Positions 18,438 to 27,405 of a stretch of DNA of 53,757 nt are shown piece by piece. The notes beneath the pieces are model-generated. The model saw nothing but the letters and a program-made list of their open reading frames with translations, ran no database searches and was not told where the DNA came from. The first letter of the stretch is position 1; every line of letters begins with the position of its first letter. The stretch is taken from NCBI GenBank assembly GCA_003240755.1, contig QFNF01000018.1, positions 1 to 53,757 on the forward strand, written 5' to 3'. The DNA is from Sphingomonas hengshuiensis (GTDB taxonomy: Bacteria > Pseudomonadota > Alphaproteobacteria > Sphingomonadales > Sphingomonadaceae). Both the position numbers and the translations under genes were made by a program.

Positions 18438-19337
18438 TCAGGCCGCGTCGGCCGCCGCCTTGCGCGTGAAGCGCTTGCGCAGGACCAGCGCCGCCGCCGC
18501 GCCGCCGAACAGCAGCAGCATCGGCGGGGCCGGAACCGGCGTGGGCGGTCCGGGTGGTCCCGGCGGTCCGGGCGGATCGACCGGCGGATAGCCGTTCGAA
18601 GACGACGAGGTCGACGTCGACGAGGCGGAGGAAGTCGACGCGCTGGTCGAGGCCGACGACGCCGACGACGTGCTGGTCGATACGTTACCGCTGGAGGAGG
18701 TGGAGGTCGATACGTTGCCGCTCGACGAGGTCGAGGTGGAGACGTTGCCGCTGGACGAGGTCGACACGTTTCCGCTCGAGGATGTCGACACGTTCCCGCT
18801 GCTGCCGCCCGATGCCGACGACGTGCTGCTGGTGCTCGACACGCCGCCGGTGCTGGTCGACGACCCGCCGGCCGAGGTGGAGGTCGATCCGCTGGTGCTC
18901 GACGTCGACGACACGACGATGCCGCTCGATCCGCCCGACCCGCTGCCGCCGAAGAATCCGCCGGCGAAGAATCCGCCGCCGATGCCGCCGCCACCGGTCC
19001 CGCCGACCAGTACCGGGCCGGGGCCGAAGCCGCCGCCCGACGGCGCGGGCATTTCCGCCCCGACAAAGGCGGGGGGCAGGGGAACGGGAGCGGCCTGGCT
19101 GGCGACCGTCACGACGGTCGGCGCGCAGACGGTCTTGGTCCGGGTGACGATCCGCTTCACCACCCGCCGCGGGGCCGGGCGCGCGGCCACACGCTTGGTA
19201 ATGACCCGCTTGGTGATCGCGCGCTTGGTTATTTCACGGTTCTGCGACGATTCGGCCACGTGCACGGCCCCCCCGCCGATCACCGCACCGCCACAGGCAC
19301 ATGCGCACAGTTTCGCCAATGCCATCTTCACCGACAT
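18438..19337 (-). CDS. Repetitive Ser/Thr-rich protein with PEP-CTERM-like anchor
   Basis: A 299-residue low-complexity protein. It has a hydrophobic N-terminus with several Cys (residues 9-25), a basic ITKR(A/V) triple repeat (36-50), a glycine-rich stretch (100-140), a Ser/Thr/Gly tract (140-247) with five SSGNVST units (about 179-222), a Pro-rich hinge, and a C-terminal VPAPPMLLLFGGAAAALVLRKR. The last part matches the PEP-CTERM/VPxxPA layout: motif, helix, basic tail. Such proteins are exported, processed by exosortase and often glycosylated. ATG 19337 is chosen over the longer frame because of an upstream purine-rich site. Its exact role is unknown. Confidence 0.75.
   Translation of the reverse strand: MSVKMALAKLCACACGGAVIGGGAVHVAESSQNREITKRAITKRVITKRVAARPAPRRVVKRIVTRTKTVCAPTVVTVASQAAPVPLPPAFVGAEMPAPSGGGFGPGPVLVGGTGGGGIGGGFFAGGFFGGSGSGGSSGIVVSSTSSTSGSTSTSAGGSSTSTGGVSSTSSTSSASGGSSGNVSTSSSGNVSTSSSGNVSTSTSSSGNVSTSTSSSGNVSTSTSSASSASTSASTSSASSTSTSSSSNGYPPVDPPGPPGPPGPPTPVPAPPMLLLFGGAAAALVLRKRFTRKAAADAA
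18672..18806 (-). repeat. Tandem repeat coding for SSGNVST units
   Basis: In-frame repeats of about 21 to 27 bases inside the PEP-CTERM-like gene encode five SSGNVST units separated by short Ser/Thr spacers. On the plus strand the recurrent word is ACGTTGCCGCT or close variants. Such repeats can expand or contract by slippage. Confidence 0.75.
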
Positions 19338-19691
19338 GCCGCACCACTCTTCCCAAAAAGAACCCCGTCGACACGGCCAGATACCGCGTTGGGGTTCATT
19401 ATGCCGCACCAACGAGAAGAAACCGTAAAGTTCGACCCGTGACGCACCAATAACAGGGTCATATTACTGAAATACGGAGCGCGCCAGCGGGTTGACACGG
19501 TTAACGTGCCGTAAAGGGACGACCGGGGATATTGCGGCGACCTTGCTAAACCGACCCCCGCACTGGGCATTTCGTCCTTTGTTCCGTAGCGCTTGTGAAG
19601 CCGCTGCCTGCCCGATATAGGCGCGCGGACAAAAGAGAGGGCGCCCCTCGAGCCGATGCGGTGCCGGGACGTTCCGAGGTGGAGATTGGGG
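19338..19691. other. Divergent intergenic region, 354 bp
   Basis: This gap separates the PEP-CTERM-like gene (minus) from dksA (plus). No open frame looks coding. It contains a relatively AT-rich stretch around 19420-19520 with a TTGACA hexamer at 19492-19497 on the plus strand, but no good -10 at the right distance. It presumably holds the promoters of both genes. Confidence 0.5.
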
Positions 19692-20159
19692 ATGGCCACG
19701 GTTTTGAACGACACGACACAACCTCTCGACATGCCACCGCCGCCGGCGAACGATGATGGCACCGGATATCGTCCCCATGCGGACGAACCGTTCATGAATC
19801 CCCGGCAGCAGGCATATTTCCGTGCCAAGCTGCTGGCATGGAAGGACGCGATCCACCGCGAGGCGCAGGATACGCTGTCGCACCTCCAGAACGAATCCCT
19901 GCGGGAGGCGGATCTGACCGATCGCGCATCCAGCGAAACCGATTTCTCGATCGAACTGCGCACCCGCGATCGCCAGCGCAAGCTGATCGCGAAGATCGAG
20001 GCGGCGCTGCGCCGGATCGACGATGGCGAATATGGCTATTGCGAAGTGACCGGGGAGCCGATCGCGCTGGGACGGCTCGAAGCGCGGCCGATCGCGACGA
20101 TGACCGTCGAGGCGCAAAGCCGCCACGAACGGCAGGAAAAGGTATCGCGCGAGGACTGA
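19692..20159 (+). CDS. dksA: RNA polymerase-binding transcription factor DksA
   Basis: A 155-residue DksA/TraR protein. After a low-complexity N-terminus it has the long helical hairpin with the DxxDxA tip motif (DLTDRA) and the C-terminal YGYCEVTGEPIALGRLEARP segment. Only one cysteine of the classical four-Cys zinc finger is present, which is usual for alphaproteobacterial DksA. It modulates transcription with ppGpp through the RNA polymerase secondary channel. Start ATG 19692 has GGAGATTGGGG upstream. It converges with a DUF465 gene across a G/C-rich hairpin. Confidence 0.9.
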   Translation: MATVLNDTTQPLDMPPPPANDDGTGYRPHADEPFMNPRQQAYFRAKLLAWKDAIHREAQDTLSHLQNESLREADLTDRASSETDFSIELRTRDRQRKLIAKIEAALRRIDDGEYGYCEVTGEPIALGRLEARPIATMTVEAQSRHERQEKVSRED

Positions 20160-20177
20160 GCGCCGATCGGATGATAT

Positions 20178-20201
20178 GCGCGGGGCCGCGTGACCCCGCG
20201 C
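20178..20201. terminator. Convergent hairpin after dksA
   Basis: An 8-bp perfect stem (GCGCGGGG with CCCCGCGC) lies in the 50-bp gap between the stops of dksA and the DUF465 gene. No strong T run follows, so terminator function is likely but not certain. Confidence 0.5.
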
Positions 20202-20209
20202 CGGGGGTG

Positions 20210-20365
20210 TTACAGGGCGGTCATTTCCTGTTTTACCATCAGCTTGCGTTTCTTGAGCGAGGACAGCAGCGACTGGTCGGGCGACGGCCGCTGCGTTTCG
20301 GCCGCGATCTGGCGGTCGAGCGTCGCATGTTTCGCTTCGAGGGCGTTGAGGTGGGCAGACTGCAT
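20210..20365 (-). CDS. YdcH-family (DUF465) small protein
   Basis: A 51-residue helical protein, MQSAHLNALEAKHATLDRQI to LKKRKLMVKQEM. The internal LKKRKL segment is the DUF465/YdcH hallmark. ATG 20365 is preceded by AGGAGG, a very strong site. The family is widespread in proteobacteria and its function is unknown. A second DUF465 gene begins 151 bp away on the opposite strand. Confidence 0.85.
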   Translation of the reverse strand: MQSAHLNALEAKHATLDRQIAAETQRPSPDQSLLSSLKKRKLMVKQEMTAL

Positions 20366-20516
20366 CGTTGCATCCTCCTGCTTGGCTGTTGGGGGAGTGA
20401 AGTAAAACACACGAGCCCTGGATTGTCGCCATGGTCGTCGCGTTTTTCGACGCGACGTGTGAAAATCGCCGACGGACCGTTGCCAGCGCCCTGCGCCCGC
20501 GCGAGAGTAGCGGCCC

Positions 20517-20714
20517 ATGGACGAATCGGATCTCGAACATCGGCTGGGACTGCTGCGGATCGAGCATCGCGATCTGGACGACGCCATTGCCGCGCTGGCA
20601 TCGGCGGCGCAGGCCGACCAGTTGCAGCTTGCCCGGCTGAAGCGCCGCAAGCTGCGCCTGCGCGACGAAATCGCCGCGGTCGAGGACCAACTGATCCCCG
20701 ACATCATTGCGTGA
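20517..20714 (+). CDS. YdcH-family (DUF465) small protein, second copy
   Basis: A 65-residue protein with the same design as its divergent neighbour: an N-terminal helix (HRLGLLRIEHRDLDDAIAAL), a short turn and the signature LKRRKLRLRDEIA. It is slightly longer than the other copy, ending VEDQLIPDIIA. It shares a 151-bp divergent promoter region with that copy. It has no recognised function. Confidence 0.82.
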   Translation: MDESDLEHRLGLLRIEHRDLDDAIAALASAAQADQLQLARLKRRKLRLRDEIAAVEDQLIPDIIA

Positions 20715-20798
20715 TCGTCGCGATCAGGGACGAATCGGTCGTTTCGGCGCGGTATCGCCCCCTTCCGCGGGTGCCGGCACCATGGCAACATCCGGTGC

Positions 20799-21257
20799 AT
20801 GGAGCTACGCGCCACCGCAACGGATGCCCGCCGCCGACTGATCGATTCGCTCTATGTCGAAGCGATGCTGCTCGCCGACGAGGCGCGCGCCTATTTCAAC
20901 GAGGATAGCCGGGGCGATCGCGCCGCGCTCGATCCGATGGCGCGCGTGGTGTTGTCGTGCGAATCGCTCAAGATCACGACCCGGTTGATGCATGTCATCG
21001 CGTGGCTGCTGACCCAGCGCGCGATCGATGCGGGGGAAATCGCGGCGGAACTTGCCGACGATCCGTTGCGCGGGCTGGCGACTCCGCCGGCGACCGGGGA
21101 CGATGTGCTGGCAACGATGCCGGCGGGCACCGGCGCGCTGATCCGCGCGAGCATCGACCTGTACCGCCGCGCCGAACGGATCGAGCGATCGCGCAGCGAC
21201 CCGCCCGCCGCCAGCCCGGCACGGGCGATGCTCGATCGGCTCGCGATGCAGCTATGA
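20799..21257 (+). CDS. DUF1465 (RcdA-family) protein
   Basis: A 152-residue helical protein beginning MELRATATDARRRLIDSLYV with the conserved LYVEAMLLADEARAYF and SCESLKITTRLMHVIAWLL segments of DUF1465. In Caulobacter the member RcdA is a ClpXP adaptor that helps degrade CtrA at the cell-cycle transition. Whether this sphingomonad protein does the same is inference. It is a single gene between the DUF465 pair and a convergent nitronate monooxygenase. Confidence 0.8.
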   Translation: MELRATATDARRRLIDSLYVEAMLLADEARAYFNEDSRGDRAALDPMARVVLSCESLKITTRLMHVIAWLLTQRAIDAGEIAAELADDPLRGLATPPATGDDVLATMPAGTGALIRASIDLYRRAERIERSRSDPPAASPARAMLDRLAMQL

Positions 21258-21265
21258 CGCCGCCG

Positions 21266-22213
21266 CTATATTGAAAGCCGGCTGCGGGCGGCGTGATATT
21301 CCCGGCCCATCCGTGCGATGCGATCGGCGGCGGGAACGACCGCGTCGACCGCGCCGATCCCTTGTCCCGCGCCCCAGATGTCCTTCCATGCCTTTGCCCC
21401 CGAACCGAAGTTCATGGCCGAGGCATCGCTGTCGGGCAGATGATCGGGGTCCAGCCCGGCGGCGACGATCGAGGTGCGCAGATAGTTGCCGTGCACTCCG
21501 GTGAACAGGTTGCTGTAAACGATGTCGGTGGCGCGGCCGTCCACCACCGCCTGCTTGTACGCCGCGACGGCATTCGCCTCGACGGTGGCGATGAACGGCG
21601 AGCCGACATAGGCCAGGTCGGCCCCCGCGGCCTGCGCCGCCAGCACCGCGCCGCCATTGGCGATCGCCCCCGACAGCGCCAATGGCCCGTCGAACCACTG
21701 GCGCACTTCCTGCACGAAGGCGAAGGGGTTGAGCCGTCCGGCATGGCCACCCGCGCCGGTGCAGACGAGGATCAGGCCATCGGCGCCCTTTTCCACCGCC
21801 TTGTGCGCGAACCGGTCGTCGATGACATCGTGCAGCGTTATGCCGCCCCAGCCATGGACCGCGGTATTGAGATCCTCGCGCGCGCCGAGCGACGTGATGA
21901 CGATCGGCACCTTCCACTTGGCGCAGGTGGCGAGATCGGCCTCGAGCCGGTCGTTCGAGCGGTGTACGATCTGGTTGACCGCAAAGGGTGCTGCCGGGCG
22001 GTCGGGGTGCGCCCGGTCATGCGCCGCCAGTTCCTCGGTAATGCGATGCAGCCATTCGTCGAGCTGCGCCTGGGGTCGGGCGTTGAGCGCCGGGAACGAT
22101 CCGACGATCCCCGCCTTGCACTGGGCGATGACCAGGTCGGGGCCGGAAATGATGAACAGCGGCGATCCGATGACCGGAAGTGCCAGCGTGTCGAACAGGG
22201 GAGGAAGCGCCAT
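21266..22213 (-). CDS. Nitronate monooxygenase (2-nitropropane dioxygenase family)
   Basis: An FMN-dependent TIM-barrel protein of 315 residues. The opening LALPVIGSPLFIISGPDLVI, the VNQIVHRSNDRLEAD segment, CTGAGGHAGRLNPFAF and the phosphate-binding SGAIANGGAVLAA are characteristic. It oxidises alkyl nitronates such as propionate-3-nitronate, a detoxification role in the cytoplasm. ATG 22213 is chosen (MALPPLF); an ATG six codons upstream is possible and neither has a strong ribosome-binding site. It lies downstream of the Nramp gene on the same strand. Confidence 0.88.
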   Translation of the reverse strand: MALPPLFDTLALPVIGSPLFIISGPDLVIAQCKAGIVGSFPALNARPQAQLDEWLHRITEELAAHDRAHPDRPAAPFAVNQIVHRSNDRLEADLATCAKWKVPIVITSLGAREDLNTAVHGWGGITLHDVIDDRFAHKAVEKGADGLILVCTGAGGHAGRLNPFAFVQEVRQWFDGPLALSGAIANGGAVLAAQAAGADLAYVGSPFIATVEANAVAAYKQAVVDGRATDIVYSNLFTGVHGNYLRTSIVAAGLDPDHLPDSDASAMNFGSGAKAWKDIWGAGQGIGAVDAVVPAADRIARMGREYHAARSRLSI

Positions 22214-22304
22214 ATGAGTTTCATAGCGCAACCATAATGGCTGTCCAGCCAGGATTGGCGAACGCGCGGGCCGCCGGATGCCGGTGCTCTCGATCGACCG
22301 TGCG

Positions 22305-23636
22305 TCATCCCGCTGCGACCTGATACAGCAGCACCGAATTGAGCACGATCACCGCCGCGCAGATCGTCCATGCGGCCAGCGCCAGCACGGGGCGGTTGGC
22401 GAAACCGCCCATTCTGGTCCGATCGCCGGTAAAGCGGACCAATGGATAGACGGCAAAGGGAAGCTGCAGGCTCAGCACGACCTGGCTGCCGATCAGCAGC
22501 CGGGCGGTACCGCTTTCGCCATAGAGTGCGGCGACGATGACGGCCGGGATGATCGCCAGCAGTCGCGTGACGATCCGCCGCAGCCAGGCGGGCAGGCGGA
22601 TATTGAGGAAACCCTCCATCACGATCTGCCCGGCGAGCGTGCCGGTGATGGTCGAGTTCTGCCCCGACGCCAGCAATGCGACGGCGAACAGGATACTGGC
22701 GGCCCCCGCGCCCAGCATCGGCGTGAGCAGTTGATACGCTTCCTGGATTTCGGCGACGTCGGTGCGCCCGGCGGTGTGGAAGGTCGCGGCGGCGAGGATC
22801 AGGATCGATCCGTTGATGAACAGTGCCAGCATCAGCGCGATCGAACTGTCGATCGTCGCCAGTCTCACGGCCTCGCGGCGGCCCTCCGGCGTGCGCTCGA
22901 AACTGCGCGTCTGTACGATGGACGAATGGAGGTAGAGATTGTGCGGCATCACGGTCGCGCCGAGAATGCCGATCGCGATATAGAGCATCGCGGGGTTGGT
23001 CACGATTTCTGCCCGCGGGATCAGTCCGCCGGCGATCGCGGCAAGGGAGGGCTGGGCAAGGAACAGCTCGACCGCGAAACAGCCCGCGATCACGACCAGC
23101 AGCGCGACGATGAACGCCTCCAGCTTGCGAAAGCCATATTGCTGGAGCAGCAGGATCAGCATCACGTCGACCGCGGTGATGCACACGCCCCAGACCAGCG
23201 GGATACCGAACAGCAGTTGCAGCGCGATCGCCGTTCCGATCACCTCGGCAAGGTCGCAGGCGATGATCGCCAGCTCGCACAACACCCACAGCACCCAGCG
23301 GACCGGGCCGGGATAATATTCCCGGCATGCCTGTGCGAGGTCGAGGCCGGTGACGATGCCGAGCTTCGCCGACAGCGACTGTAGCACCATCGCCATGATG
23401 TTCGACAGCAGGATGACCGACAGCAGCGTATAGCCGAACGCCGACCCGCCGGCGATGTCGGTCGCCCAGTTGCCGGGATCCATATAGCCGACCGCGACCA
23501 GATAGCCCGGACCGGCAAACGCGCCCAGCTTGCGCCAGAACTGGCCCGCGCCGGCCGGGACCGGCACGGTACGGAACGATCCCGGCAGGCTGGGCCGCCG
23601 GTCGGGAAGATCGGCGGCGCTGGGCGGTGGCGCCAT
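22305..23636 (-). CDS. mntH: Nramp-family Mn2+/Fe2+ transporter
   Basis: A 443-residue integral membrane protein with eleven or so hydrophobic segments. The metal-site motif of helix 1 is [13 protein letters not shown] and that of helix 6 is [13 protein letters not shown], both diagnostic of Nramp proton-coupled divalent-metal importers. The start at 23636 is one base after the stop of a ferritin-like gene, so it is the last gene of a three-gene unit with two exported ferritin-like proteins. MntH is the nearest named family. Metal preference cannot be read from sequence alone. No Mur, Fur or MntR box was recognised. Confidence 0.93.
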   Translation of the reverse strand: MAPPPSAADLPDRRPSLPGSFRTVPVPAGAGQFWRKLGAFAGPGYLVAVGYMDPGNWATDIAGGSAFGYTLLSVILLSNIMAMVLQSLSAKLGIVTGLDLAQACREYYPGPVRWVLWVLCELAIIACDLAEVIGTAIALQLLFGIPLVWGVCITAVDVMLILLLQQYGFRKLEAFIVALLVVIAGCFAVELFLAQPSLAAIAGGLIPRAEIVTNPAMLYIAIGILGATVMPHNLYLHSSIVQTRSFERTPEGRREAVRLATIDSSIALMLALFINGSILILAAATFHTAGRTDVAEIQEAYQLLTPMLGAGAASILFAVALLASGQNSTITGTLAGQIVMEGFLNIRLPAWLRRIVTRLLAIIPAVIVAALYGESGTARLLIGSQVVLSLQLPFAVYPLVRFTGDRTRMGGFANRPVLALAAWTICAAVIVLNSVLLYQVAAG

Positions 23637-23637
23637 G

Positions 23638-24651
23638 CTATGCGGCGGCGCTGGTCTTCAGCGGCCCGTTCACCCCGGCCGGGAAGAATCCGCCGGCGGC
23701 GACCGAGGCGCGGGTCAGGTAATGGACGTTCAGCACCTGGGCCGGCGAGCGGGCAAAGGTCAGGCCGCTGCCGTCGGTCGGTACGATGTTCGATGCGTTG
23801 TTCACCGGCTTCACGCCCTGATCGATGTCGGTCACGCCCTCCAGCGCGTCTCGGGCGTTCGACAGCGCCTCGGTCGCATCGAGGATCGCCGGGGTCGCGA
23901 TGCCCTTGCGATACAGGACCGAACGGATCAGCCCGGCATGATAGGCCTTGGCCGCCTGCATGCCCGACATCGCGTTCAGGGACGCGGCATCGGTCAGCGA
24001 CGCCGCGATCCCGCGATAGGCGGTGACGGCCACGTCGGCAAAGATGAATGCCCCGAGCATCACCCGCTCGTCGCTCTCATAGACGTCATAGGCGGCGGTG
24101 GTGGCGGTGATGAGCTCGGCCGCGCGCGCCAGGTTCGAAAAGGCGCTGGTCGCGGCGACGCCCAGGTCGATCGTCGGCTGCGCGATCACCGTCGAACCGA
24201 TCACCCCGCGCAGGAATGCGACATGGGCACGGGTATCGGCGGCGATCTCGCGGGCATATTGCCCCACGATCGCATCGGCGAAGACGCGCGCCCGCCCGCC
24301 GGTCGCGGCACCCGCGGTACCGGTGCCGGTCAGCAGGTCTGCCGACAGCCCGGCGCCGGTGGTGACGACGCTGAAATACTGCGCCTCGAGATAGGCGAGG
24401 TTCAGCGCGAAGTTCAGGATATCCGCGTCCGTCACCGGCGAGGGCGTCGGGGTCGGCGTGGCCGAACCGGATGCGGTCGGGGTCGGCGTGGGGGTCGGCG
24501 CGGCGTTGCCGTCGTTGCCGCCACAGGCGGCAAGCAACGAGGCCCCGGCGACGGCAGCGGACACGCTGCCGGCGGTGCGCAGGAAATCGCGACGGTCGCT
24601 GCGACGGTTGTCGTCACGGTCGAGCACGCTCAGGATCGGATTGTTGGTCAT
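23638..24651 (-). CDS. Exported ferritin-like protein with degenerate metal motifs
   Basis: A 337-residue protein with a twin-arginine signal ([20 protein letters not shown], then LAACGG, possibly a lipobox), a Pro-Thr repeat linker (about 52-72) and a ferritin-like four-helix region. Compared with its upstream tandem paralog, both ExxH metal motifs are damaged: TRAH replaces EVAH and KAYH replaces ESYH, though the first LEAQ glutamate remains. It therefore probably does not have a normal di-metal site. The 20-bp gap from the paralog and 1-bp gap to mntH indicate one operon. Confidence 0.85.
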   Translation of the reverse strand: MTNNPILSVLDRDDNRRSDRRDFLRTAGSVSAAVAGASLLAACGGNDGNAAPTPTPTPTASGSATPTPTPSPVTDADILNFALNLAYLEAQYFSVVTTGAGLSADLLTGTGTAGAATGGRARVFADAIVGQYAREIAADTRAHVAFLRGVIGSTVIAQPTIDLGVAATSAFSNLARAAELITATTAAYDVYESDERVMLGAFIFADVAVTAYRGIAASLTDAASLNAMSGMQAAKAYHAGLIRSVLYRKGIATPAILDATEALSNARDALEGVTDIDQGVKPVNNASNIVPTDGSGLTFARSPAQVLNVHYLTRASVAAGGFFPAGVNGPLKTSAAA

Positions 24652-24671
24652 CTGGGTCGCTCCCGAAAGGC

Positions 24672-25694
24672 TCAGTTCGCCGCGCTGGTCTTGATGTTGC
24701 CGTTGACGCCCGACGGGAAGAACCCGCCCGAGGTCACGGCATTGCGGTTCAGAAAGGCGATGTTGAGCACCTGTCCGGTGGTCCGGCCGAACGGCAGGCC
24801 GGTGGAGTCGAACGGCATGATGTTCGACTGGTTGCCGATCGGGCGGACGCCCTGATCGATGTCGGCGGCGCCGTCCAGCGTGTCGCGCGCGTTCGAGATC
24901 GCCTCGGACGAGTCGATCAGCGCCGGGGTCGACAGGCCGCGGGTGTAGAGCGCCGAACGGATCATCGCGGCGTGATAGGATTCGGCGGCGAGGATGCCGG
25001 CCGCCGCCTGGCGTATCAACGCATTGGCGATGCCGCCCAGCGCGCCGCGATAGGCGGTGACGCCGACATCCTCGAACAGGAAGGCGGCGAGCAGGAAGTT
25101 GTCGTCGTTCTCGTACGGGTCGAACGTCGCGCCCGCACCGATCAGCCCGGCGGCCCGCGCCGCGTTGGAAAAGGCGCTGGTCGCGGTCGCGCTGATGTCG
25201 AGCGCGGGCATGGCGATCGCGGTCGTGCCGAGCGCGTTGCGCAGGAATTCGACGTGCGCCACCTCGTCCTGCGCGATTTCGCGGGCATAGTTGGCGACGA
25301 CCGGATCGCTGAGATTGGCCTTGCGCCCGCCGGTGACGGCACCCGGCGTCGTCCCGCTGGGACCGGTCAGCAGGGTGCTGGCAAGCCCGGCGCCATTCGC
25401 GGCGAAGGCATAGAATTGCGCTTCGAGATATTCGAGGTTCAGCGCGAAGTTCAGCACGTCGATATCGGTGAACCCGCTGGTATTGGTCGGGGTTGGCGTG
25501 GGGGTGGGCGTCGCCGTGGCGGTGCCGGTGGGCGTCGGCGTGGGCGACGACGAGTCATCGCCCCCGCACGACGTCAGCGCCAGCCCGCCGCCGACCGCCG
25601 CGACCGCGCCAAAGGCCCGGAAGAAATCCCGGCGTTCCTCGCGCCGACGCGCCCGTGCGTCGAGGGCTGCAACCATCTGTGTCTCGTCGGTCAT
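24672..25694 (-). CDS. Exported ferritin-like protein with intact ExxH motifs
   Basis: A 340-residue tandem paralog of the preceding entry. It has a signal region (RRDFFRAFGAVAAVGGGLAL, then TSCGG, which may be a lipobox), a Thr-Pro repeat linker (about 50-72) and a ferritin-like domain with glutamate in NLEYLEAQF and two ExxH motifs (EVAH in QDEVAHVEFLR and ESYH in LAAESYHAAM). It belongs to the exported ferritin-like group found in many soil bacteria; a role in periplasmic metal binding or redox protection is plausible but unproven. It is the first gene of the operon ending in mntH. Confidence 0.86.
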   Translation of the reverse strand: MTDETQMVAALDARARRREERRDFFRAFGAVAAVGGGLALTSCGGDDSSSPTPTPTGTATATPTPTPTPTNTSGFTDIDVLNFALNLEYLEAQFYAFAANGAGLASTLLTGPSGTTPGAVTGGRKANLSDPVVANYAREIAQDEVAHVEFLRNALGTTAIAMPALDISATATSAFSNAARAAGLIGAGATFDPYENDDNFLLAAFLFEDVGVTAYRGALGGIANALIRQAAAGILAAESYHAAMIRSALYTRGLSTPALIDSSEAISNARDTLDGAADIDQGVRPIGNQSNIMPFDSTGLPFGRTTGQVLNIAFLNRNAVTSGGFFPSGVNGNIKTSAAN

Positions 25695-25827
25695 CTACCG
25701 GTTCCCTTAAACCCTGGCGGCCCCGCCCCGCGAAACCGCGAAGCGACCCGGACCTCTCGTGCGGTACCCGGTCTGGACCGACCGACATACCGATTAGGCG
25801 TGCTGTATTGTCTGTCGTGCCGCGACG

Positions 25828-26871
25828 CTACCCCCTAGCGACGGGCACCGGTGCGATGGATTCGCGAACGATCAGACGATGTTCATGGGCGATCGTCGCC
25901 GGGACGGGCGCACCGGACAACTGGTCGAGCAGCAGCGACGTGGCGCTGACCGCCATGTCGAATACCGGCTGGCGCATGGTGGTGATGCGCGGCCAGGTGA
26001 TGCGCGCGATCTCCGAATCGTCGAACCCGACGATCGACAGGTCGTCCGGCACGTCGATTCCCGCCTCGCGCGCGGCCATCAGCGCACCGACCGCCATGTC
26101 GTCGTTCTGCGCGAGGATCGCGGTCGGACGCTCCGGCCCCGACAGCAGCCGCCGCGCGGCGGCGAACCCCGAATCGAAGGTGAACAGCCCGTCGACCACC
26201 AGTGCGGGATCGATCGTCGCCCCGGCGTCGGCAAAGGCGTCGGCATAGCCCTGCATCCGCGCGGAACTGGCGGCGTGGGTCGGATCGCCCTTGATGATGC
26301 CGATCCGGCGATGCCCCTGGGCCAGCACGACGCTGGCGACCTCCGCCGCCGCCGAGACGTCGTCGACGACGACGCCGGGCACGATATCGTCGAACCGGGT
26401 CGGCGAGATGCGGGCAAAGGGCATCCCGATGCCGACCAGTTCGTCGAGGATGCGGCGGCTGTCGGATGCCGGCGGGGCGAGCACCACGCCGTCGATCGCC
26501 GCGGACCGCAGCAGCCCGACGACCTCGTCGGCATGCTCGGTCACGGATCGCACCGGCAGTACCACCAGCCGGTAGCGTTCGCCGCGCAGCCGGTCGAGCA
26601 CCCCCGTCTGCAGGTCGACGCCATAGCTGGGCGAAGGATTTTCATACACCAGCCCGATCAGATAGGATCGCTGCCGCGCCAGTCCCTGCGCCATGATGTT
26701 CGGGTGGTAATCGAGCGCCCGGACGGCTTCGCGTACGCGGTCGCGGACGGCATCCGTCACATGCGGTTCGCCGTTCAGGACGCGGGATACCGTCTTGGTC
26801 GATACCGCCGCGTGACGGGCGACGTCGACGATGGTGATGCGCCGCGACGGCCGCGATCGGGGGGACTTCAT
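25828..26871 (-). CDS. LacI-family transcriptional regulator
   Basis: A 347-residue regulator. The N-terminal helix-turn-helix reads TIVDVARHAAVSTKTVSRVL with the hinge helix DYHPNIMAQGLA; the rest is a periplasmic-binding-protein-like sugar-sensing domain, with IGLVYENPSPSYGVDL and the VVDDVSAAAEVASVVLAQGH region. ATG 26871 has GGAGGAG upstream; the longer open frame above it is spurious. No sugar transport or catabolic gene is adjacent, so its effector and targets are unknown. The next gene downstream is the ferritin-like operon, 133 bp away, and the divergent neighbour is the PDZ gene. Confidence 0.9.
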   Translation of the reverse strand: MKSPRSRPSRRITIVDVARHAAVSTKTVSRVLNGEPHVTDAVRDRVREAVRALDYHPNIMAQGLARQRSYLIGLVYENPSPSYGVDLQTGVLDRLRGERYRLVVLPVRSVTEHADEVVGLLRSAAIDGVVLAPPASDSRRILDELVGIGMPFARISPTRFDDIVPGVVVDDVSAAAEVASVVLAQGHRRIGIIKGDPTHAASSARMQGYADAFADAGATIDPALVVDGLFTFDSGFAAARRLLSGPERPTAILAQNDDMAVGALMAAREAGIDVPDDLSIVGFDDSEIARITWPRITTMRQPVFDMAVSATSLLLDQLSGAPVPATIAHEHRLIVRESIAPVPVARG

Positions 26872-26997
26872 GGCGCATCTCCTCCATGCCGCCGCGTCCG
26901 TGTCAACCGCGGACGCCGGGCAACATGACTCATACGTCATCTTCCGCCCATCGCCCGGACGGGTGCGGTCGGGCAGCCTCGTGGCGAGGAGGTGGCG

Positions 26998-27405
26998 ATG
27001 GACCGGATGGACAGTGCAGAACGATCGCCGGCACGGGGCCTTGCGTTGACCGCGCTCGTCGCCTGTGCCGTCGGGGTCGCCGGGTGGAGCACGCTGGACC
27101 TCGGGGGCGGCGGGATCGTCACCACCGGCGGCGCGACGCTGGCGGCGAATGCGGCGCCCGCCCGGCTGGTCGTCACCAGCCTTCGGACCGGCGGACCGGC
27201 GGCGACCGCCGGATTGCAGGTCGGCGACGTCATCGACCGGGTCGACGGCCACCGCGCGCTGTCCCCCGACGTGCTAACGCGCGCGGAAGCCGACAATGTC
27301 GCGATCCTCCACGTCGCGGCAAGGGGTGACGCGGACGCGCGGACGCTGTTATTGCGACGGACGGAGGTGGACCAACGTGAAGATCCTGATCGTCGAGGAC
27401 GATGA
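26998..27405 (+). CDS. Membrane-anchored PDZ-domain protein
   Basis: A 135-residue protein: a short cytoplasmic N-terminus, one membrane helix (about 14-33), and a periplasmic PDZ domain with LVVTSLRTGGPAATAGLQVG followed by DVIDRVDGH, the classic peptide-groove pattern. The ATG at 26998 lies five bases after AGGAGG. It overlaps the response regulator gene by 29 bp, so the three genes (PDZ, regulator, kinase) form one unit. It may sense envelope proteins and adjust the kinase, or regulate a protease; this is inference. Confidence 0.72.
   Translation: MDRMDSAERSPARGLALTALVACAVGVAGWSTLDLGGGGIVTTGGATLAANAAPARLVVTSLRTGGPAATAGLQVGDVIDRVDGHRALSPDVLTRAEADNVAILHVAARGDADARTLLLRRTEVDQREDPDRRGR

Noticed and set aside
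18672..18806. Possible CRISPR-like array
   Set aside because: The repeats are in-frame, spacers are repetitive Ser/Thr codons, and the unit is too short; it is a coding tandem repeat.
17952..19337. Host-attachment protein plus surface protein as a virulence or symbiosis island
   Set aside because: The genes converge, share no operon and sit between serS and dksA; base composition is as in the rest of the window.
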